From Trichosporon coremiiforme (lineage: Eukaryota > Basidiomycota > Tremellomycetes > Trichosporonales > Trichosporonaceae): DNA of 64,000 bases. The position numbers were made by a program, and so were the translations under genes. Positions 1 through 11,081 of this stretch are shown one piece after another. Below the pieces are notes generated by a model. That model was not told the origin of the DNA. It did no database searches and saw only the letters and a program-made list of their open reading frames with translations. The stretch lies in NCBI GenBank assembly GCA_039545355.1, contig BCJJ01000024.1, forward strand, positions 620,001-684,000, given 5' to 3'. Within the stretch, counting starts at the first letter, position 1; each line of letters starts with the position of its first letter.

Positions 1-1906
1 GGAGGGCGACGACGAGAGAGGGCATGCCCCGTGCCTCCGTTCCTCTCCCGTTGGCGCCGAGCTCTCGAGGCAGCGACTGATGCAATTGAACTTCATAACT
101 GTACTGCAACGATATGCGATATGTCCAGTTCGACGGTCAGCACGTCCGTGCCAGTCGATCAGCGGGCGAAGCGTGCCTGCCCGCCAGCCCAACCTCGCCC
201 TGGCATTCTTGTTCCCGAGAGTCCGTGTCCTGAAGTCTGAGGAGTGCGTACTGCCTCCCTTCCTCCTAGCCTCCTGAACCCCTCCAGGTGTATTCAGACC
301 GCACCGTCTTGCACTGCTGCAGCACCGCTGCACCGACACAGGAATGCAAGCTGGAATGAGGTCGAGTGCCTTGCACCATGCTCCAGCGGGCGACAGTCAC
401 CGGAACTCCGAGGGCATATCCTGCAATTCATCCAATGCACAACGATACGAGGTCACTCGACGCCGCACGGACCCGGCTGGGCCGGCATACCTGTTGCGTC
501 CCGATGAAATGTCACTGTCCCCCAGTGGCTCTCGGTCCAGCGTTACACACACATGTCCTCGAGATTAACGACCCACTGTATTCTAGATACAGACGCAGAG
601 AACGCGTGAACATGTGAACGGCTGGATCCCGACACACTCAGAGCTGGGCAGGCGTACTCCCTTCAAGCGTGAGAGTGTGGACCGAACAGCCTGCGCAAAG
701 GAGCTTTCGGTGGAAGCTTGTAGCTTCAATGTTTGCTGCGCGCTGCGCCGGTACGGTACGCTCGGTACCGCTTCCAGCAGTAGCTTCCGAGGTTCCGAGG
801 CAGCTACCGGACCTACGCAACGCTCGGTCTGTCACTGTCACCTTCTTGTCGCTGGGATGGTCTGAGAAATGGCGGTAAGGTCCAGCGCAACGCGCAACGG
901 ACGCAGAGACGCGTCGACCGGAGTCGTACTCCGCATCCGTCCGGATACCGTGATCGACCACCCACGCAGAATCCGTCTAATCTGCAACCTCTTCGGTGAC
1001 TGGCATTGCTTCGAATTCCCCGCTACACGCCGCATACGCCCTCTTTGGTGATAGGGGCAGGGGGCCGTGTGTTGATGGCTTTGAGCAGCGCTCCCAGCGC
1101 TGCGGCGTGCCATGTGCGAGGCATGAGGCAGACGATCACTGCGCCAGCCCAACCTGCTGCAAACGTGGATAAGCTCAGCCCAGCGTCGCTCCGAACACCC
1201 CGACATGGCGACGTGACACGATGGACGCGACGAGTGTCTCGATCAAGGTTAAGAGACGCAGAGCCAAACACTTGTTCGCGTCGACGGGGGGGGGACGGAA
1301 ATGGACACCAAGATGACGGCATGACGGCGATGCTCGGTACGGCAAGTGGGTCTGCTCACTGAGGCGCACCCAGGCACGATCCGGAGTAACCCCTCTGCTC
1401 AGGTGCTTGACGTTTTGGGTTGCTGCCCCTGGCCTTTCATCCCTGAAGAGTCCTGATGATCCCCTGGTGACCCTGGTGTTTTGGAATCTGGTGTGGTCCA
1501 CTGCTCTGCTCGCTGCTGCTCGTACTTGGTGTCACTCCTGGCGCTCTCGTACACGATTGCAAGTCTGCGTGGGCACTGCACAGAGCGACGATTCCTCTCC
1601 TGGCGTCGCAGCCTGCAAAACATCCACTGACCCAGCGCATGAAAATCGCCCCTTTCATCTGGCACAGTACTCAGGCTGACGCAAGGCAGAGTAGACGGCG
1701 CGATATATATCCCCACAGCTCCCCGCCAGCCTCACCTCTTCTCGCTCTTCTCGCTCTCTTACATCCTCACTTCCTCTTGGCAACTACCTATCACCTCGCG
1801 GCATACACGCCTCGCTCTTGTCTTCGCATCGCCGCCCGTCCTCCGACTGCGCAGCGACTACGTCTCTAAACACCTCCATCGCCATATACGGTCCAGAGGG
1901 CAGGCA
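1..1906. other. Left intergenic region, no gene recognised
   Basis: Only short overlapping open frames on both strands; none shows a recognisable domain or a credible start with splice signals. There is a G-run near 1287-1297. The right end serves as the upstream region of the GH16 gene and becomes pyrimidine-rich from about 1720 to 1960, as is common before fungal start codons. I see nothing else to support. Confidence 0.5.
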
Positions 1907-1913
1907 TATAAAT
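1907..1913 (+). promoter_or_regulatory. TATA-like box of the GH16 gene
   Basis: TATAAAT lies 45 nt before the ATG at 1958, followed by a C/T-rich stretch. The position suits a core promoter, although the short distance implies a short 5' UTR. No other control site is evident. Confidence 0.4.
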
Positions 1914-1957
1914 CCACCCATCTCGACACTCTTTCCGTCCCCACCATTCCCCAAACC

Positions 1958-4779
1958 ATGCTCGCCGCGGCGCTCCTCGCTCTCGCGGGATCGGCGGCAG
2001 CCTCGCCGCTCGACCTCGCCAAGCGCGGCCCCGAACGTTCCCTAGGCTGGAAGTTGCAGGTACGTCCTCGTCTCATCACCACCCCAATCTAACCTCTAGA
2101 CAACCTTCCAGGGCGAGAACTGGTACTCGACGTGGAACTTTGAGACCTTTGACGACCCAACGCGGGGCAAGACCAAGTGAGTCCTAGTCCGGCCTTTTCT
2201 CCATACGGCGACGACGATTGTGCGCTTCGTTGCCGTGTTGTGCTGGCAACGACGGCCAAAGTTCGGTGCAGCAGGTTGTGCCAAAACCCAGCGCTTCCCG
2301 GATCGCGGGCCTGGTTCCTGAGCCTGGCTGGCTGGCGGAGGATTTGGCAGTGTTCGGTTCGCTTTAGGTTCGCGCCGACACGCACACCGAGAGCGCAGCG
2401 ACAAATCCTCCGCGCAAACCCCTCACCCTTCTTCAACTGTATGCCCGTGCCGTTCGCGATGCGTGGCGTGAACGAGGCTGAGGCGTGTCTTCGGACGCGA
2501 ATCCATGCTCATCTGTGTATCTGGGCGTCTCTGCTTGCACCGAGATTCACGCACATGTGCATGGCGCTTCTCTTCTGTGAAATCTGGCGCCCTGTTCTGT
2601 CGTCCCGCATCCGCGAACGGCGGCGCTTCATGGGTGTGCATGCGTCGTGGGCCTGTGGGCTAGCTTCCGTGAACATTCCCGCAATCCATGTTAGATCATC
2701 CCTCCGGCCCTCCGGCCCTCCGGCGCGAGCACGTTTGAAGCAGGGATGCACGGCATCGTCCGCAGCGGATGGCGCGGAAGACAGGTCGACGGGCCCGGGC
2801 CGGCGGATTAGTCTGTCATACCTGAGACGGGGGCCAGGAGAAAAGCATCGCATCTGCGCGCATTCGTCCTGGTCTCAAACAATTTGGTGGTTGGACTAGC
2901 GCCGGCGTAGATCCTGCCACCTCCCTGGGCCCATGACGTTACATTTTTGCGGGAACCCAGTGCTTGCTGCCGGAACCATTCTCCGCCATACCCGATCTAC
3001 CTTGTGCTCGCCGCCTCGCGCTCCCGTGCCGTTTTCGCGTTTCACCACTTGCACACTACTGCAGACACAATGCTGACACGCACAGCTATGTGAACCTGGA
3101 CGAGGCGCGTTCGAAGAACCTGACGTGGGTGGACGACCAGGGCCGATTCGGCATGAAGGCCGACTCGTGGAGCAAGCCTTCTCGCGACTCCGGAAGGGGG
3201 AGGGACAGTATCCGTATCCAGTCGCACGAGCGGTTCTTCGACTCGCTCCTCGTGCTGGACCTAGTGCACATCCCGACGGGGTGCGGGACGTGGCCTGCGT
3301 TCTGGACGATCGGCACTGGCGAATGGCCCCAGGGCGGCGAGATCGACATCATCGAGGGCACGAACGACCAGGGCAACAACCAGTAGGCACACGACTACGG
3401 GGTGCAAGATCCCAAAGAAGAACAATGACGACCTGTCCGGCAACAACGAGCCGTTCACTGGCGAGGCGCGCGCGCTCGATTGCTCCCCCGTGGCTGGATG
3501 TAGTGTCGACGGCCAGGACCCGGACGGGACCACCTTTGGCCCGGGGCTGAACAAGGCCGGCGGCGGCTTCCTGGTCACGCGCATCAAGCAGAGCCACGGC
3601 ATCAGCATGTGGTGGTTCCCGCGCAGCAAGGGGATTCCCGACGTCCTCACGCAGGGCAAGGACACGGTCGACGAGAAGGAGCTCGGCATGCGCATCGCCC
3701 ACTTCCCCGCGAGCGAGCAGTGCGACCTCGACAAGAGCCTGACGGAGCAGCAGCTCATCTTCAACCTTGCCATGTGTGGCGGGTGGTGCGCGAGCCGGTA
3801 CCAGGGCGCAGGCCAGTGTCAGGCCAAGTATCCCGGCAAGAGCTGGGAGGATGTCGTCTACGACCACCCCGAGGAGTTCAGCGAGGCGTACTGGCTCATC
3901 AACTCTCTGAAGGTGTTTGGGTTCTGTGAGGAGTGTGGATCGGGGCCGGACGCGCCGGCTCCTGCTTCGTCGAGCTCGGCCTCACCGTCGCCGTCGCAGT
4001 CGAGCTCCGAGTCTCCACCGCCTACGCCCACTCCCGACTCGAGTTCGCAGTCTCCTTCTCCCTCGCCCACCCCCGAGTCGAGCTCCGAGTCCCCCTCTCC
4101 CTCGCCTACCCCCGAGTCGAGCTCCGAGTCCCCCTCTCCCTCGCCTACCCCCGAGTCGAGCTCCGAGTCCCCCTCTCCCTCGCCTACCCCCGAGTCGAGC
4201 TCCGAGTCCCCCTCTCCCTCCCCCTCGCCCGAGACCACCGAGGAGTCCAAAACCGATGCGGCCCCAACTCAGACCCTCACCGCCGGCGAGACGGTAACCA
4301 TTGACGGACAGCCCTGGACCTCGACCTGGCACTCTGCCTGGACCAGTGCGTGGACGAGCACGTACACTGTGCCTGCGTCCCTGCCTACCAACTTCAACGG
4401 CGGCATCTATATGCCGGGTGAGGGGCCGAACGACGCTGGCGCCGGTGGAGAGGGTGGTAATGGGGCCCAGGGCCAGTGCCTCGGTCAACACCAGATGCCC
4501 TCCGACCGGGACTGGGACGACGCCTACGAGCAGTGGGCCGAGGAGTATCAGTGGCACTACCACTCGCAGGGGAACCGCCGTTGGAAGCATAGGGTGCACC
4601 GCGGCAATGAGAGTGGCGCGAGCCACGCGGGAGCTGAGTCGGAGCCGAAGCTCGACGCTGCTGCTGAGACTTCGGGAGAGACTGAGCAGCCCGCAGAGCC
4701 CGCAGAGCCCGCAGAGCCCGTGAAGAGGGCTCAGAGGCATGGACGCCGCAGCTGGGCCTGGGGTAGCAGGAGGCACTAG
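1958..4779 (+). CDS. Secreted GH16 beta-glucanase-like protein, frame broken
   Basis: Exons: 1958-2059, 2100-2176, then 3086 onward; introns are 40 nt and 909 nt. The product starts with a signal peptide (hydrophobic run, residues 1-16) and enters a GH16 fold. The catalytic motif EIDIIEG holds the nucleophile and acid/base Glu at about residues 145 and 150, so the expected role is hydrolysis or remodelling of beta-1,3/1,4-glucans outside the cell. The frame meets TAG at 3384, nine residues after that motif. Coding resumes +1 from 3388 (HTTTGC..., typical GH16 sequence) and runs 463 codons to 4779. Family members usually have three residues where only four bases remain here, suggesting a 5-nt deletion. 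No GT-AG intron restores the frame. The C-terminal half is a Ser/Pro repeat (about 3960-4230), a WTSTW-type motif (about 4314-4372) and an Ala/Glu/Pro tail. It may be a pseudogene or a sequencing error; family call is firm. Confidence 0.85.
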
Positions 4780-5355
4780 ACCCAACCCTCCGACCTCCTA
4801 TGACGAGCTGAACGACGACACGACTCTCGTGAATACAATAGAGACTTTACTACACGACGGCTTTCTACAGGTAGAAAAACAGACCACTGTGCACATAGAT
4901 CATAAATGGATATTTACAGGTAACCTGCTGCAGCCGGCTTTCTACAGGTAGAAAAACAGACCACTGTGCACATAGATCATAAATGGATATTTACAGGTAA
5001 CCTGCTGCAGCCTGGGACTTACATCACACGCACGAATGCGCATTCGACGCGGACCAGCGGAGCGGAGTGACGATGGATGGCGCTTGGGAACTGACACTCG
5101 ACGCTTGACGCGAATCGAACATGGGCACATACTGTATATGGTTGGCTCCGACCAAAAGGCACGAGGAACGCGGCCCTCGGCACGCCCGGCACGGCGCTCC
5201 GATCAGTGATCTGTTATCGCAATCTGCAATCATTGCTGCGAGGCATGCAAGCAACCTGAACAAGATACTTCTATACAACCGTGATTGTCGTTATTATTCT
5301 ATGCTACCATCTTCACCCCTTGCCTCTCTCCCCATTATCCCTCACCGCTGGGGTG
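4780..5355. other. Intergenic region between convergent genes
   Basis: Lies between the 3' ends of the GH16 gene (plus strand) and the Zn2Cys6 regulator (minus strand). It holds the 77-bp tandem duplication listed separately. No open frame here looks like a gene. Confidence 0.6.
4858..5011. repeat. Perfect 77-bp tandem duplication
   Basis: Copies at 4858-4934 and 4935-5011 are identical as far as I can read. Each starts CGGCTTTCTACAGGTAG and ends CCTGCTGCAGC. The repeat lies just after the GH16 stop codon, so it is probably in the 3' UTR or terminator region. Identity of the copies implies a recent duplication. Confidence 0.9.
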
Positions 5356-7803
5356 CTATGACTGCGCGGCCTTCTTCCCATTCTCGCCCGCCGTCCCCGC
5401 CACCGAAGCAGCAGCAAGAGCCTCAGCATCACACCGCCTCCAATGCGCGACGACCAGTTCCCTAGCAGCGTCAAGGTCGAAACACGCCCTCCGGCTCGTA
5501 CTCCCCAGCAGATTCATCACCACTTCCCTCGCTGGGTCCGTTCGCGCCAATTGACAGCCAGCAAGCACGACGGGCCACGCGAGCCACACCACTGAGCCGA
5601 AAGTGGAGACGGCCTCGACGGCGAGTTCGAGCACTACTTTCGCGGCGGCTTGGACGCGGCGATCGGAGGCGGGACAGTTGAACACGTCCCGAATCAGGCG
5701 GATTGTTAGGGCATGGCGGTGGGCTGCGTTGCCGTATGCGGTGCGCTGGTGCCAGGGAGAGAACTTGGCGGACTCGTCCCAGACCTTCAGCTCGGCCATG
5801 AGGGAGTCAGCTTCGGCTTCGAGGCTCTCCTCGCCGCCTGATGGGCCCTGCTTGCCTTCCGCCTTGTCCCCAGTCCCAGCCCCGCCAATGGAACCCCGTG
5901 ATCCCGGCCGATCACCAGAGGCAGCCGCGGGCGACTCGGCCTGCGACCCCCTCACATGCGCCACCAACGTGCTCGTCTTGGCAATCAGATCGACAAGGGT
6001 GCGACTCACGCCGAAGCCGCGCTCGACGCTCTCCCACTCCTCGTCGGTCGCGCTCCACGCCGCAGCATCGAAGAATGCGGCCGCGAACGCCCGATCCCGT
6101 CCCGCTTTCAGGAGCATCGGCTGCCCGCCCCCCGCGATCTCGGCCATGCAGCCCAGCACGTCGCGTACGGCGAGCTGTTCCATCACGAACCGCCTTATGC
6201 TGAGCTGGTCCCGCGGCGCTGTTGAGAGGATGTGGGCGGCGCCGCCGAGGTCGCCTAGAATGGTGACCACGTCGCGGAGAAGAGGGGTCCAGGCCGTATC
6301 TGCCGACAGGGCGCTGGCCACACAGAGCCCCAGCAATGAGCCCAGGATCAGGTCGAGTTCCACGCCCGACGGAGGGACTGAGGACGCGTTGAGCGACGAG
6401 CGGACGAGACCGAGGATCGTCGGCCGGGCTAGGGCTATGATCTTTCCTGCGCCGTGCGCGTCGAGCGGGTCGGAGAGGTAGTGCAAGTGCACTGAGCCGA
6501 TGGCCAGGAGAGCGGCGCGCAGCGCGTCGCCCGCTGGCGATTCCCTGTGGCGTCAGTACGTCTGTCTGTGACTTGGAGCGGCTTCACTCGGACCAAGCTT
6601 CAGTCAAGCCCGCGGACCAGTCTCGCCGGCGGGGTCAGTCCTCGCCTTCGGCCCACGCCTTCGCCTCAAGCCTCGCTCGAGCCTCGGCGTCACTCACCCC
6701 GGGAGATGCACGAAAGCCAGCGGCGCAAGCAAGCTGACCCACGGGTTCCACGTGCGTTTCGGATCTGGGTCATCCCTCGCGAGCCCGAGGGGGGCAGTGT
6801 GGTGCACAAAGTGGCGGAAGATGAGCCGCTCGTCGACATTGGGAAAGTACGGGGCCAGAAACGCCGCGTCCGTCATCAACCCCGCCCTCAGTCTCCTCGG
6901 CATCATCTTCTCACTCAGCCCCTTCAGGCCCTTCATCCCCTCCATCGTCCCCGCTATGCCGGCTGGGCCCGTGTCGTACCCTCTATCCCTTGGGGGAAGT
7001 TTGGGCAACGTCGCCGCGAAAGCCTGTAATGCGTGGATCGGAACGCGCAGTGTCCGTTTCGCGTCCTCTGACAACGGGGGCGGGGCTGGTGGTGCTGCCG
7101 GGGGCGAACTGGCGGGTTTGGAGTCCGACACGAGGTGGAGTTTCATCTTTCGTGGCCTGTTCTTGCGCCTTATCACGGGGTCTTCGGGCGGCCACTCGCA
7201 CCCCCGCCCGCTGTACTCGCACTTGATGCAGATGGGCGTGCGCTCGTCGCACTTCACCTTGCGCTTGCGGCAGGTGTAGCACCCGTTGCGGGAGCGCTGG
7301 ACTGGTCGCGACCCGGAGGCGGAGGCGGAGGCGGTGGGCGTGCCCGCCGAAGTGGAGGGTCCTGCTGGAGAGGCTGCTGGCGTCGCCGAGGGATGTCGCG
7401 GGTGCGTGACCGGGCGCGCGTAGGGGTTCATCTCGCGGTGGCCGTTGTGCGTGTGTGCGTGCGAGGCAAAGGTATGAGAGTGTCCGCCGTTCCTCCCCCC
7501 GCGCTGCAGCAGTGGTAGCAGGGCGGAGAGGGGGGCGCCGTAGCTCGGGTTCGTTGGGCGGCGGTGCATGGCCGCGCCGGCTGAGGAGGCGGGAGACGAG
7601 GCCGAAGTCGAGCCCGGCGCCGAGGCCGAGTGCGTCGGATGGGCGCGGTCGGAGTTGTCGAAGCGGTCATGACGTTCTCGTTCTGCTCGTTCCCGCTCTG
7701 CTCGCTCCGCTGCTCGTTCCACTCGTTCTGGGAGGCGCGGGGCGAAGCCGAGATGGTGGCTTGGCCCGGCATGCGGGAGGTCGTGCCCGCGGCCGATCGT
7801 CAT
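5356..7803 (-). CDS. Zn2Cys6 transcription factor
   Basis: Two exons, 7803-6698 and 6544-5356, joined across a 152-nt GTGAGT...CAG intron, give 764 aa with the frame preserved. Residues 1-170 are low complexity (an Arg/Glu-rich stretch, then Ser/Ala/His-rich). The binuclear zinc cluster spans about residues 175-202 with spacing C-x2-C-x6-C-x6-C-x2-C-x6-C and basic residues between the second and third Cys (RKRKVK). The remainder is a mostly helical fungal-type regulatory region resembling the Fungal_trans_2 class. Expected role: nuclear DNA-binding regulator; target genes cannot be read from sequence. Start chosen as the first ATG of the open frame; a later Met is possible in the low-complexity part. 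Confidence 0.88.
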
Positions 7804-9347
7804 TGTCGTGCCGCGCTGGCTTTTGGTCGGGCGAGAGGGGTCGCACGGTGGAGAGGAGTGTGATGGTGGTGTTGTGCGAGGGGTAGTTGTGCAATGTGCG
7901 AGGAGCTAGGAGGAGTGAGTGCCGAGCGAGGCAGCATGCAGCAGCAACAAGCAACGGCAGACAGAATAGCCTGCACATAGCCGGGTAGCGTGCGCACTGG
8001 AAATAGCCGAGTCCCTAACTCTGTCTCTTACAATGCTCCGGCCCCGGTGCCATTCCATCTGTCCTCGGCAAGCCTCCCTCGCCCCCTCGCTGCCGTTTCG
8101 CATGCATCGGACCTTCTCCGCTGTCGCCGCGCGGACCACCTCTGACGCCGCCGCTCCATCATCCGCCGAAGCATAGCGTTTGCACGACGTTGACAGACAG
8201 AAAGAGGCAGCTCTACGCGTATACACAACTCTGGCAAGCAGGCGTAAAACGGTGAATTGCGCGCGTATCGCGGGTGGGGGACTAAGGGTGATAGGGTGAT
8301 ACCCCACACGTCTTGCATCGTATGTACGAGGTCTCTGCATCACTACCGCTCTGTCACCCATCACGCCTCCCCCGTGGCGGAACTAGAGGCGGGGGAACAA
8401 GCGCCCCCCGCATCACCGTCTGGGGCTGTCGTCAGTGGGGTTCTGGGGCCACCAGGCCAGCCGACGCAACGTCCGAGCGTGCATGAGCTTATGACGGCTT
8501 GTCGCATCACCTCTCAAGTGGTCGCATCAACCTCTGAAGTAAGAGCGGGGGACACGGTCTGTGCAGCAGACCACCCCGGGGGTTCTAAGCCCAAACAATC
8601 GGCGTATATCTAGCCGTTAGACCCATTTTGGCGAGCACACCGGCCTACCGCTCTAGCATCGATCGTGCATGTGCCGGGTTCCGACGCACGCCACTTGTTT
8701 TATGATCAGCAACTGTAGGCTCGACGCCAACGCCAAGAGAGCGGCGGAATGCCCCTTCCTATCCGGACTGTTTGGGCTGAGACCAAGGCGTTATGCGCGC
8801 GCTTTCAGCGAACGAGTCCTGCCGGCTCATGCTGCCGGCGCTCTCCACATGGCCAGATGGCGGTGGGCGGAGCAAGGGCGGCGGAGAGCGCTGCCGATCG
8901 TCCCAGGTCTGCAAGCAAAACCGCAACAGTCCGTAGGCTGGACGATGCAGTGACACCTTCCCGCCATATCACCGTCCGTTGCGGCGACAGTCACGCTCCG
9001 AGCATGGAGTGGGCCAGGGTGACTCCGCGCATCCTCCGCGCGGAGCTGCGGAGAGCCAAACTATAAATGCACGCGTTGAATGCAGCGACGACGATCGTAA
9101 GTGACGAGATTCCCACAGCCCGTTTGCGACCGATCACCCGGCTGGGTTGTTCTGGGGCTCCGTCGGCGGTCGGGAAACTCGGCTTGTGGGCCCATTCATC
9201 AACATTCAGCTCGCTAATCTCAAGTCAACACGCGCCCGTGGGGTAATCCCTCGCCTAATCCTGGTGTTCATGACGTGGTGCTGCATTTATCGCGTACTTC
9301 ATTCTTACAACCTTCACATTGCTTCCTATTTATGCTTACTTTGCGGT
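7804..9347. other. Intergenic region, no gene recognised
   Basis: Sits between the 5' end of the Zn2Cys6 gene and the 3' end of the amidase gene. Both strands contain only short, mutually overlapping open frames without domains. An AT-rich spot (ACTATAAAT) occurs near 9060. Nothing further is supported. Confidence 0.5.
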
Positions 9348-11018
9348 TTACTTCTGAGCCTTCGCACTCGCCTTTGCCTTGTCCAGCGCATCGATTGCGA
9401 CACCAGTCAGCTTGAGCGCCTTCTCCTCGTGGTGCCTGGGCAGCAGCAGCTGCAGACCAACTGGCATGCCCTCGAGACGTTGCGTGTCGTACTGCTTCCA
9501 GATCCGCTCCTCGTCCTTATTCCTGTACTCTGCGGGCATGTCCTTGATCGTGTCGTCAGCCCGCGAGAAGCCAGCACGGTACGCGACGCCGCAGAAGTCG
9601 GCCACGTTCCAGAGCATGGTGTAGTTGGCGCCGATGACAAAGTCGAGCTTAGGGCTGGCCGGGGCGGGGTACACGCCGCCAATGACGCAGTCAATAGGCC
9701 TGCCCGTGCCGGTGCGTTTGCGCGTGGCGTCCCAGTCCTCCATAAACTTGCGCATGTACTGCGAGCGGTCGAGCTGGCGCTCCCACAGCTGCGTGATCGT
9801 CGGCGGGCTGTCCTTCAGCGCTTGGTAGCGTTCCTCGAACATCTCCAGGTCCTTGGGCCAGGGCTCGGGGATGGGCGCGTCCACGACCTGCTTGCGCATG
9901 AGGAAGCCGCCGTCGCCGAGGAGCAGCGCCCACGTCGTCGCGCGGCCCGTCGCCACGTCGTAGGGCACGTACTCGAGCACCTCGTGCCCGGCGGCGAGGA
10001 GGGCGCGCGCCTGTTCCTCGAGCACGCGCTTCACGCACGGCAGGGGGCGCGTGATTCCATCGTCCATGATGATGCCGAAGCAGAGCTTCTCCGGAAGCTT
10101 CTCCTCGCGGAACGGGATGGGCCACGTCCAGGGATCGCGCTCCCACTGCTTATCCTCGAGAATCGCGCGCGTGAAGAGCTCGAGACTGCTGAAGTCCGCG
10201 CTCATCGGCCCGTTGACCGCCTTGATCGTCTCCTGCCCCGGCTGGCCTGATCGCGCCCCATGGCTTGAGAAACGGCCATAGGCCGGCTTGAGGCCGTAGA
10301 TGCCACAGATTGCTGCGGGGATACGGATCGAGCCGCCAATGTCGCTCCCGATACCGAGGGGGGAGCCGCGGAGCGCGAGCAGCGCGCCCTCGCCGCCCGA
10401 GGAGCCGCCGGCGCCATACTCGGTGTTGTACGGATTGCCCGTGTGGCCCCAGACATTGTTGTACGTGTCCGCCATCAGCATGGCGGTGGGCACGTTGGTC
10501 TTGCAGAAGAAGACGGCGCCGGCGCGGCGTAAAGACGTGACGCTGTCAGCGTCCTCGGTCGCCGGCTGCCCGCAAGCGTTCACGAAGCCGACGCTGCTGT
10601 CGTAGCCGATGTAGCCGATGTTGTCCTTGAGGGAGATGGGCAGGCCGTGAAGGAGCCCCCGGGGCTTGCCTGTACGCGCGTACTCCTCGTCGATCGCGCG
10701 GGCGGCCGCGATACCCTCCTCGAAGAAGATCTCGGTCAGACAGTTCGTGAGCTGCTGCGCGATCGCGGCACGCTTGCAGAACGCAGTAACGACCTCCTCC
10801 GAGCTGTACGTCTTGGCCACCATGGCCCTGACCAGGTCCACGGCGCAGGTCTCCGTGATCTCGAGCTCGCGATCAGAGAGGATCCCACACGTGCGCGGCA
10901 CGTTCATCACGTTCGTACCCTTTGGCAGCTCCTCCAGCCGCCACGCGGCGGGGATGCGCGTCTCGCGCTCAGCCTGCTTCGCGTCCCGGACCGTCTCCCA
11001 CGTCTTCGCGACAGTCAT
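9348..11018 (-). CDS. Amidase (amidase-signature family, acetamidase-like)
   Basis: Intronless 556-aa frame starting at ATG 11018. It belongs to the amidase-signature family: catalytic Lys in SLKDN (about residue 131), cis-Ser in the glycine-rich GAGGSSGG loop (about 206) and nucleophile Ser in GSDIGGSIR (about 230). These form the Ser-cisSer-Lys triad that hydrolyses carboxamides to acid and ammonia. Length and overall plan match fungal cytosolic amidases such as acetamidase, commonly used to obtain nitrogen from amides. No signal peptide is seen. The substrate cannot be decided from sequence; an indole-acetamide or general amide hydrolase is equally possible. Confidence 0.93.
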   Translation of the reverse strand: MTVAKTWETVRDAKQAERETRIPAAWRLEELPKGTNVMNVPRTCGILSDRELEITETCAVDLVRAMVAKTYSSEEVVTAFCKRAAIAQQLTNCLTEIFFEEGIAAARAIDEEYARTGKPRGLLHGLPISLKDNIGYIGYDSSVGFVNACGQPATEDADSVTSLRRAGAVFFCKTNVPTAMLMADTYNNVWGHTGNPYNTEYGAGGSSGGEGALLALRGSPLGIGSDIGGSIRIPAAICGIYGLKPAYGRFSSHGARSGQPGQETIKAVNGPMSADFSSLELFTRAILEDKQWERDPWTWPIPFREEKLPEKLCFGIIMDDGITRPLPCVKRVLEEQARALLAAGHEVLEYVPYDVATGRATTWALLLGDGGFLMRKQVVDAPIPEPWPKDLEMFEERYQALKDSPPTITQLWERQLDRSQYMRKFMEDWDATRKRTGTGRPIDCVIGGVYPAPASPKLDFVIGANYTMLWNVADFCGVAYRAGFSRADDTIKDMPAEYRNKDEERIWKQYDTQRLEGMPVGLQLLLPRHHEEKALKLTGVAIDALDKAKASAKAQK

Positions 11019-11075
11019 TGTGTCAGTGTTAGTGGAGAGAGTTAGATGCGGGGCAGCATTTCAGAAGGACGCGAG

Positions 11076-11081
11076 TATATA
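11076..11081 (-). promoter_or_regulatory. TATA-like box of the amidase gene
   Basis: TATATA on the minus strand, 58 nt upstream of the amidase ATG. Position is reasonable for a core promoter; no nitrogen-control cluster was recognised with confidence. Confidence 0.35.

Noticed and set aside
2177..2899. 240-codon frame inside the long GH16 intron
   Set aside because: Starts at the intron donor region, has no domain, and the GH16 coding sequence continues cleanly across the intron.
3383..3420. Possible short intron restoring the GH16 frame
   Set aside because: All nearby AG acceptors fall in the wrong phase, so no GT-AG removal from 3383 joins the two frames.
9147..10250. 367-codon plus-strand frame
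   Set aside because: Antisense to the amidase gene; no ordered domain content.
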